Below are positions 55,753-64,000 of a stretch of DNA of 64,000 bases, piece after piece. The notes below the pieces were generated by a model. The model was not told where the DNA came from and ran no database searches. It worked only from the letters and a program-made list of their open reading frames with translations. Made by a program: the position numbers and the translations under genes. Origin of the DNA: Algoriphagus taiwanensis (GTDB taxonomy: Bacteria; Bacteroidota; Bacteroidia; Cytophagales; Cyclobacteriaceae); the NCBI RefSeq assembly GCF_036245645.1, contig NZ_BTPE01000011.1, positions 62,001-126,000 on the forward strand, written 5' to 3'. How positions within the stretch are numbered: the first letter of the stretch is position 1; each line of letters opens with the position of its first letter.

Positions 55753-56802
55753 TTGTTACGGTCTCTGCTTCGATTGGTTTTTTTTATATCTGCATCATTT
55801 GCGCTGGTGCAGCAGTCTTATGGACAGGACCCGCAATATAGCCAATATTACGCGGCGCCTCTTTACCTCAATCCAGCGATGGCAGGAGGGGAGTTGACTG
55901 GAAGAGTTGGATTTAATTATCGCAACCAATGGCCTAGCATCGATGCCCAATTCACCACTTTTTCTGCTTACTATGATACCTATCTTCCTGACTACAATAG
56001 TGGAATCGGTGTACATGTGATGCAGGATACGGAAGGCGCAGCCAAGCTTCGTTCCACTTCTGTGTCTTTGATGTATTCTTACGAATTGAAATTGGGCGAA
56101 AACAGCTACTTCCGACCCGGTTTTCAAGCTAGCTATATCCGAAGAGAGATTGGATTTTATGAAAATCTGGTTTTTGCCAATAACATCAACGATGCAGATC
56201 CTTTTGGAGACCTGATCAATTTCCCAACGGATATCCCGGGCTTGGGAGATCCGGTAGGAATGCTTTCGCTTTCTGTTGGCGGCTTGTTCTTTACTGAAAA
56301 TCTTTGGGTAGGTGTGGCGGCTCATCACGTAAATCAACCCAATCAGTCTTTTATTGACGGATTGAGTCCACTTCCCATGAAGCTATCCCTTCACGGTGGG
56401 TATCGAATCGATCTGGGTGAAGGCACCATGAGAAGTGATTTTACCCACATGCGTCGGCAGCGATCTATTACACCGACAGTTAATTTCAAAAGACAAGGAC
56501 CATTTGAGCAATTGGACTTAGGGGCTTATCTCTATCTCGAACCCATCGTGTTTGGACTCTGGTATAGAGGTGTACCCTACCGGCCTGTCGAGAACCAAAG
56601 CAACCGTGACGCAGTTGTAATGATGGTCGGTGTCAATCTGCTAAGTGGACTGAATATCGGATACAGCTTCGATTACACGGTTTCCCAACTGGGAATCCAA
56701 ACTGGAGGCGCTCACGAAATCAGCCTTTCCTGGACTTTGCCAAACAGCTATCAGGGAAAACCTTCACGCAGGGACACTATCCTTCCTTGTCCTAAATTTT
56801 AA
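55753..56802 (+). CDS. Type IX secretion system PorP/SprF family membrane protein
   Basis: A 349-residue outer-membrane protein of the PorP/SprF family. A signal peptide (ending LVQQSYG) precedes QDPQYSQYYAAPLYLNPAMAG, the defining N-terminal motif, and NYRNQWPSIDAQFTTFSAYYD. The rest is a beta-barrel with VGVNLLSGLNIGYSFDYT near the end. Family members help attach or export partners with type B sorting domains, as SprF does for SprB. The start is TTG at 55753. Its divergent neighbours encode such proteins, so it is probably their dedicated partner. Confidence 0.92.
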   Translation: MLRSLLRLVFFISASFALVQQSYGQDPQYSQYYAAPLYLNPAMAGGELTGRVGFNYRNQWPSIDAQFTTFSAYYDTYLPDYNSGIGVHVMQDTEGAAKLRSTSVSLMYSYELKLGENSYFRPGFQASYIRREIGFYENLVFANNINDADPFGDLINFPTDIPGLGDPVGMLSLSVGGLFFTENLWVGVAAHHVNQPNQSFIDGLSPLPMKLSLHGGYRIDLGEGTMRSDFTHMRRQRSITPTVNFKRQGPFEQLDLGAYLYLEPIVFGLWYRGVPYRPVENQSNRDAVVMMVGVNLLSGLNIGYSFDYTVSQLGIQTGGAHEISLSWTLPNSYQGKPSRRDTILPCPKF

Positions 56803-56810
56803 TCAATTTC

Positions 56811-58043
56811 ATGAGTTCAGAGGAATTAAAATACCTTTTGGTGGGGGTGTTGGTATTTGGCTTTTTGGTGAGGAAAACACTGAAAATGCTCAATGTCAAC
56901 CATCCCATTCCTTCCATCCCTGAAAATCTCTCTGAATACCTCAGTGAATCCAAGCTCAAAGAAGCAAAAGCCTACCAAATGGAAAATTTCCGTTTTGGAC
57001 TCATCGCAGGCACTTTTTCTTTTTTGTTTACTCTGGCCTTCATTTTATGGGGCTGGTTTGGAGCTTTGGATTCTTGGATTGCGGGGTTTGAAATAGACCC
57101 TCTATATCAATCCTTACTTTTCTTCGGGATCGTATTTATCGGGTCCGACATCCTTAGCCTTCCCTTTGATTGGTATTCTACCTTTGTAATCGAAGAGAAA
57201 TACGGCTTTAATAAAACCACCCTTGGGACCTTTTTCTCTGACAAGCTCAAAGGATATCTGTTATCCATAGTAATAGGAGGAGGTCTGTTACTGGTTTTTC
57301 TTTGGCTGATTCATCGCATGGGTAAGGATTTTTGGTGGCAGTTTTGGCTGATTGCCTCGGTGTTTATGGTCGCAGTAAACCTGTTTTACACGGCATGGAT
57401 TCTTCCTCTTTTCAATAAGCTTACTCCATTGGAAAACGGAGAATTGAAGGATAAAATCATCGGCTATGCCCGTTCGGTAAACTTTCCCCTAGAAAATATT
57501 TTTGTAATGGACGGGAGCAAACGCTCTTCCAAAGCAAATGCCTTCTTTTCCGGATTCGGATCGAGAAAGAAAGTCGTCCTTTTTGATACCTTACTTGAGC
57601 AGCATCCTCCGGATGAATTGGTAGCTGTTTTGGCTCATGAGGTGGGACATTATAAAAAGAGACACATCCTCTGGAGTATGGTAATCTCGGTAGCCCAAGT
57701 AGGGTTGATGTTGTTTCTCTTGGCTCAGGTGATTTTTTCTGAAAACATGAGTTTGGCTTTGGGTGGAAATTCGTGGTCTCCTGAGTTGAATATCATCGGT
57801 TTTACCATGCTGTTCTCTCCGATTTCGATGGTCTTAGGGATAGGGATGAACTGGCTAAGCAGAAAAAATGAATTTGAGGCAGATGCTTTCGCAAAGACCA
57901 CTTTTTCAGGGAAGCCTTTGGCAGAAGCCTTGAAGACCCTTTCGGTAAAAACCCTCAGCGATATCAACCCGCACCCTTGGTATGTATTTGTGAATTATTC
58001 GCATCCTCCTTTGCTGGAGAGACTGGCGAGGTTGGAGAGATAA
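56811..58043 (+). CDS. M48 family metallopeptidase (Ste24/CAAX protease-like)
   Basis: A 410-residue membrane zinc protease. The zinc motif is in AVLAHEVGHYKKRH (HExxH) and the third ligand Glu is in KNEFEADAFA. SSKANAFFSGFGSRKKVVLFDTLLEQ is the CAAX/Ste24-type substrate region, and about six membrane helices flank it. It starts eight bases after porP/sprF, so the two may be co-transcribed. In bacteria the substrate is mostly unknown; quality control of membrane proteins is a guess. Confidence 0.92.
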   Translation: MSSEELKYLLVGVLVFGFLVRKTLKMLNVNHPIPSIPENLSEYLSESKLKEAKAYQMENFRFGLIAGTFSFLFTLAFILWGWFGALDSWIAGFEIDPLYQSLLFFGIVFIGSDILSLPFDWYSTFVIEEKYGFNKTTLGTFFSDKLKGYLLSIVIGGGLLLVFLWLIHRMGKDFWWQFWLIASVFMVAVNLFYTAWILPLFNKLTPLENGELKDKIIGYARSVNFPLENIFVMDGSKRSSKANAFFSGFGSRKKVVLFDTLLEQHPPDELVAVLAHEVGHYKKRHILWSMVISVAQVGLMLFLLAQVIFSENMSLALGGNSWSPELNIIGFTMLFSPISMVLGIGMNWLSRKNEFEADAFAKTTFSGKPLAEALKTLSVKTLSDINPHPWYVFVNYSHPPLLERLARLER

Positions 58044-58385
58044 GTGGGATTTATTTTTGCGGTATTCGACCCATTGACCATTTTTCCATTGATTTTGGGC
58101 GGAAGACGGGTGACTGAAGACCGATGACTCCCAAAACTTGGATTTTGAAGCTCTTCTGGTAATTCAAATTTTTTATTGGCAGAGGTTCGAAGCCATACTT
58201 TTTTCATGTCTAAAGATTTAAGTGAAATTTCCTTTCCTCTCGGGTTTATTGCAGTGATTTCCCACAGATTACCACAGAAAAAGGCATAGATTTTCACTGA
58301 TTTTTTTTGCTCTTTTCCAAAAAAAAGACCCCCAAGCAAATCTTGACGGTCTAAAATCTTGTGTCTTAAGTCTTATATCTCTCTT
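58044..58385. other. Repeat-like gap after the M48 peptidase
   Basis: 342 bases between convergent genes, without a plausible gene. It carries a 14-base tandem pair (58102-58115 and 58116-58129) and a stretch with CACAGATT-like words. An open frame on the minus strand (57995-58339) overlaps the protease end and looks fortuitous. Confidence 0.6.
58102..58129. repeat. Short tandem repeat, two 14-base units
   Basis: GAAGACGGGTGACT is followed directly by GAAGACCGATGACT (12 of 14 bases the same). It is degenerate and part of a larger repeat-like gap. Confidence 0.6.
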
Positions 58386-59810
58386 TTAAACTTTATAAAA
58401 TTCTTCCCAACCCTTTCTTGGTGGCAGTCCCATGAGCAGTTGATTGGCCATGGAGTTGTTCGTGATTTGTTTGGTTTCCCGGTCAAATTCCAATTTCAGT
58501 CCTGTCCATTGAGCCAATACGCCCAAGCAGAAAACCTGACTGAGTGGTCCTGCTATCTCAAACGGAGATCGGGTTTTTTCTTCTCCTTTGCAGGCTTTCA
58601 GGAAGTTTTCAAAGTGATTGGATGGGCTTTGCGGTACTTCCGGGAGCTTGGATTCCCATTCTTTGGCTTTTTCCGAAGGAATAATGGAAAGGGTACTTCC
58701 ATGAGACCCGCCTTTGAAAGTCAACTCTTTGCTGTAAATGATTTTTCCGGGATTGAGTTTGGCAGGCTGGATTTGTCCGTTGCTTGGTGGCGGGATATTA
58801 GGGTCAAGTTCGGAGACTCCATATCCATCGGGCACCGGAGGAATATTATCCAATCCATCATACCAAGTAATCGTCATGGGAGGCATAGCGCCGCGTTCCG
58901 GAAACTTGAACTCCAAGGTAGTGGACATGGGGAAGAAAAAGGAATTGTGACCACTGAGTTTGGTAGGATTGATTTCATAAGGCAGTCCCAATTCCAAAAA
59001 CTCATGCGCGGTATCCATGATATGAGCGCCCCAGTCTCCCAAAGCCCCCATGCCGAAGTCATACCAGCATCTCCATTGGCCGTTGTGGTAATCTTTGTTG
59101 AAAGGATGGGGTTGGGCCTGTGAAGTCCAGACATCCCAGTTTAGGGTATCCGGGATGGATTCTCCGGCAGGATATTGACTGATATTGGGGTCCCATCCAT
59201 GCCAGCGTCTGCGGCTGTTCATGTGAGCCGTCATGGCAGTCACATCCTTGATGATTCCTGCTTCTTTCCAGGTTTTAAACTGAAAATAATTTCCCTCCGA
59301 GTGCCCCTGATTTCCCATCTGGGTAGCCAGTTTAGGGTTTTTCTTTGCGGCGGCCATCATCAGTTCCACCTCCAGAAAGGTTCTTGCCATGGGTTTTTCT
59401 ACATAGACATGCTTGCCTTCGGCCAAAGCCATCATGGTCACCGGAAAGTGGGAAAAGTCAGGAGTGGCAATGCTTACCGCTTCAAATTCCCCTCCGATCT
59501 CATCAAACATCTTGCGGAAATCCTGATATTTCTTTGCCTGAGGAAACATGTTCATCACCTCCAGGGTCTGCTTGGCCCCCATATCCACATCACAGAGCGC
59601 GACAATGTTACATAATCCTGTTTTGTGCAGGGCTTTGATGATTTCCGCTCCCCGATTGCCAATGCCGATGCAAGCCAGATTGACTTGGTCACTTGGGGCT
59701 ACATATCCGTGGGATTTGCCTAAAACTTCGGGTGAAACGATCGTAAGACCGGAAAGACCGAGTACTGCTGTAGCACCGGTTTTGAGGAAGTCTCTTCGAT
59801 TGGTGGACAT
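58386..59810 (-). CDS. Gfo/Idh/MocA family oxidoreductase with Tat-type signal
   Basis: A 474-residue oxidoreductase. The N-terminus MSTNRRDFLKTGATAVLGL is a twin-arginine-type signal. CIGIGNRGAEIIKALHKTG is the NAD-binding start, and HVYVEKPMARTF is the EKP motif of the family. Bacteroidota have many such secreted paralogues, which act on sugars or glycosides as nicotinamide-dependent enzymes, some with tightly bound cofactor. The substrate is unknown. It is divergent from the PhyH gene, and it belongs with the nearby ThuA and isomerase genes in theme. Confidence 0.88.
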   Translation of the reverse strand: MSTNRRDFLKTGATAVLGLSGLTIVSPEVLGKSHGYVAPSDQVNLACIGIGNRGAEIIKALHKTGLCNIVALCDVDMGAKQTLEVMNMFPQAKKYQDFRKMFDEIGGEFEAVSIATPDFSHFPVTMMALAEGKHVYVEKPMARTFLEVELMMAAAKKNPKLATQMGNQGHSEGNYFQFKTWKEAGIIKDVTAMTAHMNSRRRWHGWDPNISQYPAGESIPDTLNWDVWTSQAQPHPFNKDYHNGQWRCWYDFGMGALGDWGAHIMDTAHEFLELGLPYEINPTKLSGHNSFFFPMSTTLEFKFPERGAMPPMTITWYDGLDNIPPVPDGYGVSELDPNIPPPSNGQIQPAKLNPGKIIYSKELTFKGGSHGSTLSIIPSEKAKEWESKLPEVPQSPSNHFENFLKACKGEEKTRSPFEIAGPLSQVFCLGVLAQWTGLKLEFDRETKQITNNSMANQLLMGLPPRKGWEEFYKV

Positions 59811-59984
59811 AATGGATGATTTTGGGTCAGTTATTTTACCGATCTAATCTACCCAACTCCCATCAAAAATTTTGACATCCTTCGAAAAATCAACGGAAAC
59901 CATTGCGGAGGGAATATTTCCTAAATCAGAAATCTTTCTTTGGCATTTTTACTAACTTTTCTTCTCCGATAAACCAATAAACTC

Positions 59985-60869
59985 ATGCGTGACCTTGCCG
60001 ACTTTCCTCATCCTTTGACCGAGCTTTTCCCCCAACCCAAATCTGCCTCCGATTGGGATCAATACCGTCTCAGCAGAGATCAAATCGACTTTTTCCACGA
60101 AAATGGTTATTTGGCAAATATCAAACTTCTGGATGAAAAGCAGATCGAAGTCCTGAAAAAAGCACTCGATGAAGTAATGGACCCCAAGCATCCTTTGCAT
60201 CATCTTTTCCATGAATTCCACAGCAATGAATCAGGGGATCCCAACAAGGTTCTGTTTCATTCCTTGGGTCATTGGCGGATTGCGGAGGCCTTTCATGATG
60301 TGATATGGAATCCGGCTTTCCGCATGGTCGCTTCCCAATTGCTGGGAGATCGTCCTGTTCGGTTTTGGCACGATCAGCTCTTTTGCAAGCCTGCCCACCA
60401 CGGGGGAAATGTGGCTTGGCATCAGGATTACAGCTATTGGACCCGCACGATCGAGATGCAGCACCTGACCTGCTGGTGCGGACTGGATGATGCCACGGAG
60501 GAAAATGGCTGTTTGCAGTACGTGCCGGGCTCGCATCGTTGGGGACTTCTGGAAAAGCCTGCTCTTGCCGGAGAAATGGATGGCTTGATGGCGATGATGA
60601 CGGATGAGCAAAAAGCCAATTTCAAACCGGTTGCCATTCCCCTCAAAGCCGGTCACGCCGCATTTCACCATCCGCTTTTGGTGCATGGAAGTTTTGCCAA
60701 TTTTTCTCCCCGATCCAGAAAGGCTTTTGTGCTCAATGTCTTCGCTGATGGTACGGTATCGGATACCAATGAACCGCTTTTGGAAGGTGTTCCTGTGATC
60801 CCCAAAGGAGAAAAAATGGGAGGAAAGTTCTTTCCATTGATTTTTGATCCGCAGAAATTGGAGGATTGA
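59985..60869 (+). CDS. Phytanoyl-CoA dioxygenase (PhyH) family protein
   Basis: A 294-residue Fe(II)/2-oxoglutarate-dependent oxygenase. The HxD part of the iron site is in NVAWHQDYSYWTRT, the distal His in HHPLLVHGSFANFSP, and the arginine for 2-oxoglutarate is probably in SRKAFVLNVF. DDATEENGCLQYVPGSHRWG is a conserved family block. Relatives hydroxylate diverse small molecules, so no substrate is given. It follows a 174-base divergent gap. Confidence 0.88.
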   Translation: MRDLADFPHPLTELFPQPKSASDWDQYRLSRDQIDFFHENGYLANIKLLDEKQIEVLKKALDEVMDPKHPLHHLFHEFHSNESGDPNKVLFHSLGHWRIAEAFHDVIWNPAFRMVASQLLGDRPVRFWHDQLFCKPAHHGGNVAWHQDYSYWTRTIEMQHLTCWCGLDDATEENGCLQYVPGSHRWGLLEKPALAGEMDGLMAMMTDEQKANFKPVAIPLKAGHAAFHHPLLVHGSFANFSPRSRKAFVLNVFADGTVSDTNEPLLEGVPVIPKGEKMGGKFFPLIFDPQKLED

Positions 60870-61071
60870 AAAATTGAAAGATTTGAAAATTGGGTTCGAT
60901 ACTTGGGCGGTTTTTTGGAGAATATTATTCCAGATTCTACCCAAAAGCCCAACTTCTTTTTAGTTTCGTTCTCCTTTTTCCTTTCTTTCAAACTTGCCTC
61001 TTCATTTTTGAAATTAGGGTTGAAGGCTAAAAAAATTGTCGTTATTCCAAAATCGTAATTCGTAAATACAA

Positions 61072-61950
61072 ATGGCTTCAGGATTATTTGCCTTGCTTGA
61101 TGATATCGCTACTATCATGGATGATGTGGCCACCATGACCAAAGTTGCTGCCAAAAAGACCTCCGGGATTTTGGGGGATGACCTAGCGGTAAATGCTGAA
61201 AAAGCCTCCGGTTTCATTTCTGACCGAGAGTTGCCAGTTCTTTGGGCGATTTCAAAGGGTTCCCTGGTCAATAAATTGATTATTCTCCCCATAGCTTTTT
61301 TACTCAGTGCCTTTGCACCGGTGGTAGTCACGGTGATTTTGGTACTGGGAGGTATGTATTTGGCCTATGAAGGTGCAGAAAAAATAATGGAGTGGATCTT
61401 TCCTCATGCTCATGGACATGAAAAAGTAGACTTGGAAGTAGATATCACCCCTGAACAGGTTCTGGCTCAGGAAAAGAAAAAAGTCAAATCTGCGATTACC
61501 ACGGATTTTATTCTTTCTGTAGAGATTGTCATTATCGCCTTGGGAACTGTGGTCGATCAGCCGCTGAGTACACAGATCGTGGTAGTTTCCATCATTGCCT
61601 TACTTGCCACAGTAGGGGTCTATGGACTGGTGGCCTTGATTGTCCGAATGGATGAATTCGGTTATAAACTCATTGCACTTAATCCAGAGGACAATACCCT
61701 TTCAGATAAAATCGGCCGGGTGTTGGTTCAGGCTTTGCCTTATTTGATTCGGATTATTGGTTTCTTGGGTACGATTGCTTTGCTCTTGGTGGCTGGAGGA
61801 ATCTTTTCCCACAACATTGATTTTTTCCATCATCTGCTTCCTACTTGGCCTGGAATAATCAAAGATTTTGTCCTTGGTCTAGCTGTCGGGATAGTGATTT
61901 TGCTTCCAATTCTTATTTTTAAGAAAATCAAAGGCAAAAAGACTTCCTAG
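61072..61950 (+). CDS. DUF808 family membrane protein (YedI-like)
   Basis: A 292-residue protein with the DUF808 opening MASGLFALLDDIATIMDDVA and KVAAKKTSGILGDDLAVNAE, then WAISKGSLVNKLIILPIAFLL and about six membrane helices. It is the YedI-like family, common in bacteria and without a defined function. It precedes the ThuA gene by 18 bases, so they may be in one unit. Confidence 0.88.
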   Translation: MASGLFALLDDIATIMDDVATMTKVAAKKTSGILGDDLAVNAEKASGFISDRELPVLWAISKGSLVNKLIILPIAFLLSAFAPVVVTVILVLGGMYLAYEGAEKIMEWIFPHAHGHEKVDLEVDITPEQVLAQEKKKVKSAITTDFILSVEIVIIALGTVVDQPLSTQIVVVSIIALLATVGVYGLVALIVRMDEFGYKLIALNPEDNTLSDKIGRVLVQALPYLIRIIGFLGTIALLLVAGGIFSHNIDFFHHLLPTWPGIIKDFVLGLAVGIVILLPILIFKKIKGKKTS

Positions 61951-61968
61951 TCCCAAATCCCAAACCAG

Positions 61969-62991
61969 ATGAATAGCTTCCTCTCCCGACTCAGAATTCC
62001 GTTTTTCCTTCTTTTTTACTTTTTGATCTCGGAGGGGCTTGCCCAAAATGGGGTCACTTTTCTTCAGTTTGAAGGAAAAGAGGGCCCGGGAAAGGGAAAG
62101 CATATTGTGTTGGTGGCGGGGGATGATGAATATCGTTCCGAGGAATCCATGCCCATGCTGGCCAAAATTCTTTCAGAAAGGCATGGGTTTAAGACCACGG
62201 TGCTTTTGCCCATTCATCCGGAAACAGGAGAGGTAGTTCCAAATTACCAAAACAACATTCCCGGATTGGAGCATTTGGAGACAGCTGATCTGATGATCAT
62301 GCTCATCCGATTCCGAGAGCTTCCCGACGAGCAGACCCAATACATTGAGAACTTCCTGAAAGCCGGGAAGCCGATCATCGGTCTTCGTACTTCTACCCAT
62401 GCCTTTGCTTATCAGAAAAACAAAGAATCCCGATTTGCCAAGTGGACTTGGAATGGGAAAGAAGCCGGTTGGGAAAAGGGCTTCGGAAAGCGGATTTTCG
62501 GAGAAACTTGGGTCAATCACCATGGAGTCCATGCCAAAGAAGGATGCCGAGCGCTCATCGATGGTGTTCAGCAGATGAATGATCATCCTGTTTTGAGGGG
62601 AGTAAAGGATATCTGGGTGCCAGAAGATGTGTATGGAATTCAGGGACTTCCCAAAAGTGCCACAGTACTTATTCATGGACAGTCCACAGCGGGGATGGAT
62701 GACAAAGCACCCTTGATTTGGGAAAAGTCCGTGATGCCCATTGCCTGGACCAAGCCTTATCAGCTGGAAGGGGGAAAGGAAGGAATGGCCTTTTCCTCTA
62801 CGATGGGTTCATCCATGGGTTTCCAAAGTGCAGATTTGCGAAGATTGATAGTGAATGCTTCCCTTTGGCTTTTGGAAATGCCCGAAACGATTACACCTGA
62901 TCTCAATGTGGATTATGTAGGTGCTTATCAGCCCACCATGTTTGGATTTGATACCTTCCGAAAAGGGATGAAAGTGGCGGATTTTAAATAA
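61969..62991 (+). CDS. ThuA domain secreted protein
   Basis: A 340-residue protein with a signal peptide (ending ISEGLAQ). GKHIVLVAGDDEYRSEESMP, LMIMLIRFRELP and GKPIIGLRTSTHAFAY are the ThuA fold, a class I glutamine amidotransferase-like domain without the usual catalytic Cys. ThuA in Sinorhizobium is needed to use trehalose and related disaccharides. Here it lies among sugar-type enzymes, so a role in modified disaccharide breakdown is plausible but unproven. Confidence 0.87.
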   Translation: MNSFLSRLRIPFFLLFYFLISEGLAQNGVTFLQFEGKEGPGKGKHIVLVAGDDEYRSEESMPMLAKILSERHGFKTTVLLPIHPETGEVVPNYQNNIPGLEHLETADLMIMLIRFRELPDEQTQYIENFLKAGKPIIGLRTSTHAFAYQKNKESRFAKWTWNGKEAGWEKGFGKRIFGETWVNHHGVHAKEGCRALIDGVQQMNDHPVLRGVKDIWVPEDVYGIQGLPKSATVLIHGQSTAGMDDKAPLIWEKSVMPIAWTKPYQLEGGKEGMAFSSTMGSSMGFQSADLRRLIVNASLWLLEMPETITPDLNVDYVGAYQPTMFGFDTFRKGMKVADFK

Positions 62992-63044
62992 GTAGCAAGT
63001 AGCTGGTATCAAGATCAGAAACAAGAGACTAGACTCAATCCCTA

Positions 63045-63082
63045 TTCGACATTTCATATCTTTTTTAATATCGAATGTCGAA
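63045..63082. repeat. Inverted repeat between ThuA and isomerase genes
   Basis: TTCGACATT (63045-63053) and AATGTCGAA (63074-63082) form a perfect 9-bp dyad with 20 bases between. It lies in a 120-base AT-rich spacer with other repeat-like words. Confidence 0.55.
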
Positions 63083-63134
63083 CGCCGAATGATGAAGAAA
63101 AGAAGAGGCAAATAAAAAATTGAATTCAAAAGAA

Positions 63135-63986
63135 ATGAACAAAATAGGATTTAACGTGCTGGCTTGGTCAGCAGAGATTTCTGAGAATCTTTTTCCGATT
63201 CTGGACCGATTGAAAGCCATTGGCTACGATGGTGCGGAGTTTTTTATTGGAGGTACCGATGAAAAAGCCTGTCGAGCCGTGGGAGATCATTGCAAAAACA
63301 TCGGGCTGGAAGTCACCACTGTCACCGTGATGGGGCCGGATGAAAATCCCATTTCCCCGGACCCAAAAGTGAGGGAAAAAGCCAAAGAAAAGCTGCTTTG
63401 GATTCTCGATCGGGCTGCGGATCTCAACTCTCAGGTCTTGTGTGGCCCCTATCATTCCGCATTTGCCACGTTTGCAAGTCGTGCTCCTATCGAGGACGAG
63501 TACAACTGGTCCGCTGAAGTACTTCATTCGGTGGCCGATCACGCCCAAAAGTTGGGCGTACTCATGACTCCTGAAGCCTTAAATCGCTTCGAATGCTATC
63601 TGGCCAATACCATGGATCAGTTGGATTACCTGCTGGCAAAAGTGAATCATCCCAACGTAAAGGCGATGTTTGACACCCACCATGCGAATATGGAAGAGAA
63701 AAAACTGGGTTCTGCCATAGAAAGAATTGCTCCCAGATTGGGTCATTTCCATATCTCTGAAAACGACCGGGGAACGCCAGGTTCAGGTCATGTGCCTTGG
63801 GACGAAACCTTCGCGGCATTGAAAAAGGTGAATTACAAAGGTTGGTTGACCATCGAAGGATTCACCAGAAATGACCCGGCCTTTGCCAATTCTATTGGGG
63901 TGTGGCGAGAGTTTTCTGCACCTTGGGATATGGCGGAAAATGGGTTTAAGCTAATTCGAGAGATGGGGGAAAAGTACGGATTGTGA
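63135..63986 (+). CDS. D-tagatose 3-epimerase-like sugar isomerase
   Basis: About 283 residues from ATG 63135; an in-frame TTG lies 15 bases earlier. The TIM-barrel metal site residues of the D-tagatose/psicose 3-epimerase group are visible: TPEALNRFECYL, MFDTHHANMEEK, HFHISENDRG and GWLTIEGF. These bind a divalent metal and perform C3 epimerisation of ketoses. The substrate is unknown. The stop is at 63984-63986, about 14 bases before the window ends, so downstream context is not visible. Confidence 0.88.
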   Translation: MNKIGFNVLAWSAEISENLFPILDRLKAIGYDGAEFFIGGTDEKACRAVGDHCKNIGLEVTTVTVMGPDENPISPDPKVREKAKEKLLWILDRAADLNSQVLCGPYHSAFATFASRAPIEDEYNWSAEVLHSVADHAQKLGVLMTPEALNRFECYLANTMDQLDYLLAKVNHPNVKAMFDTHHANMEEKKLGSAIERIAPRLGHFHISENDRGTPGSGHVPWDETFAALKKVNYKGWLTIEGFTRNDPAFANSIGVWREFSAPWDMAENGFKLIREMGEKYGL

Positions 63987-64000
63987 TCCCTGTTTTTTGG

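Noticed and set aside
58102..58129. CRISPR-like repeat
   Set aside because: Only two short adjacent imperfect units, no spacers, and no Cas genes in the window.
57995..58339. Open frame of 114 residues on the minus strand
   Set aside because: It overlaps the end of the M48 protease, lies in a repeat-like gap, and its translation has no family features.
60870..61071. Small RNA in the gap before the DUF808 gene
   Set aside because: AT-rich and low complexity, with no clear hairpin or promoter match.

Overview
The window looks like chromosome from a member of the Bacteroidota, most likely order Cytophagales, Cyclobacteriaceae/Algoriphagus-like. This is an inference from content: proteins with type IX secretion (T9SS) C-terminal sorting domains, a PorP/SprF protein, promoters of the TTG-N20-TAnnTTTG type, a five-helix SdhC with sdhCAB order, and many short intergenic spacers with hairpin terminators. 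No rRNA, CRISPR array, phage or insertion sequence was seen.

Layout. 0-4.2 kb: an SbtA-like bicarbonate transporter facing a T9SS-exported multidomain protein and a DCC-family oxidoreductase. 4.4-8.0 kb: the sdhCAB operon, with a good promoter and terminator. 8.1-11.2 kb: a symporter, acetyltransferase and alanine-racemase-like operon. 11.2-14.2 kb (minus): a Crp/Fnr regulator, a beta-helix lipoprotein and a diheme cytochrome lipoprotein. 14.3-21.7 kb: an outer-membrane barrel protein, ruvC, and a tightly overlapping run of two glycosyltransferases, a PP2C phosphatase with a small partner, a polysaccharide deacetylase, TatD and asparaginase. 21.8 kb: tRNA-Ser(GGA). 22-27.2 kb: a hydrolase-OsmC fusion, a DUF427 protein, and a BCCT transporter overlapping egtB and egtD, which together suggest a thiol/redox operon making ergothioneine. 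27.5-29.9 kb: an ExbB/ExbD proton-channel operon with an extra small membrane protein. 30-39.4 kb: transporters, nnrDE, asnS, rpoN and an outer-membrane protein. 39.6 kb: tRNA-Arg(ACG) followed by a decayed tandem copy. 39.9-42.7 kb: a small lipoprotein, a GH140-like hydrolase and an MFS transporter.

42.9-56.8 kb is the most unusual part. Three giant secreted paralogues (about 900, 1159 and 1839 residues) lie on the minus strand with yaaA inserted between two of them, and face a divergent PorP/SprF gene across an 81-bp spacer holding a 9-bp inverted repeat. Their sorting domains have lost the canonical FTPNGDG motif. I read this as a dedicated T9SS cargo/PorP-SprF surface-protein locus that grew by module duplication.

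56.8-64 kb: a Ste24-like protease, then genes typical of uptake and breakdown of unusual sugars (Gfo/Idh/MocA oxidoreductase, PhyH dioxygenase, ThuA, D-tagatose 3-epimerase-like isomerase) plus a DUF808 membrane protein. The gaps between them hold degenerate repeats.

All assignments come from reading motifs in the sequence. No database search was run.
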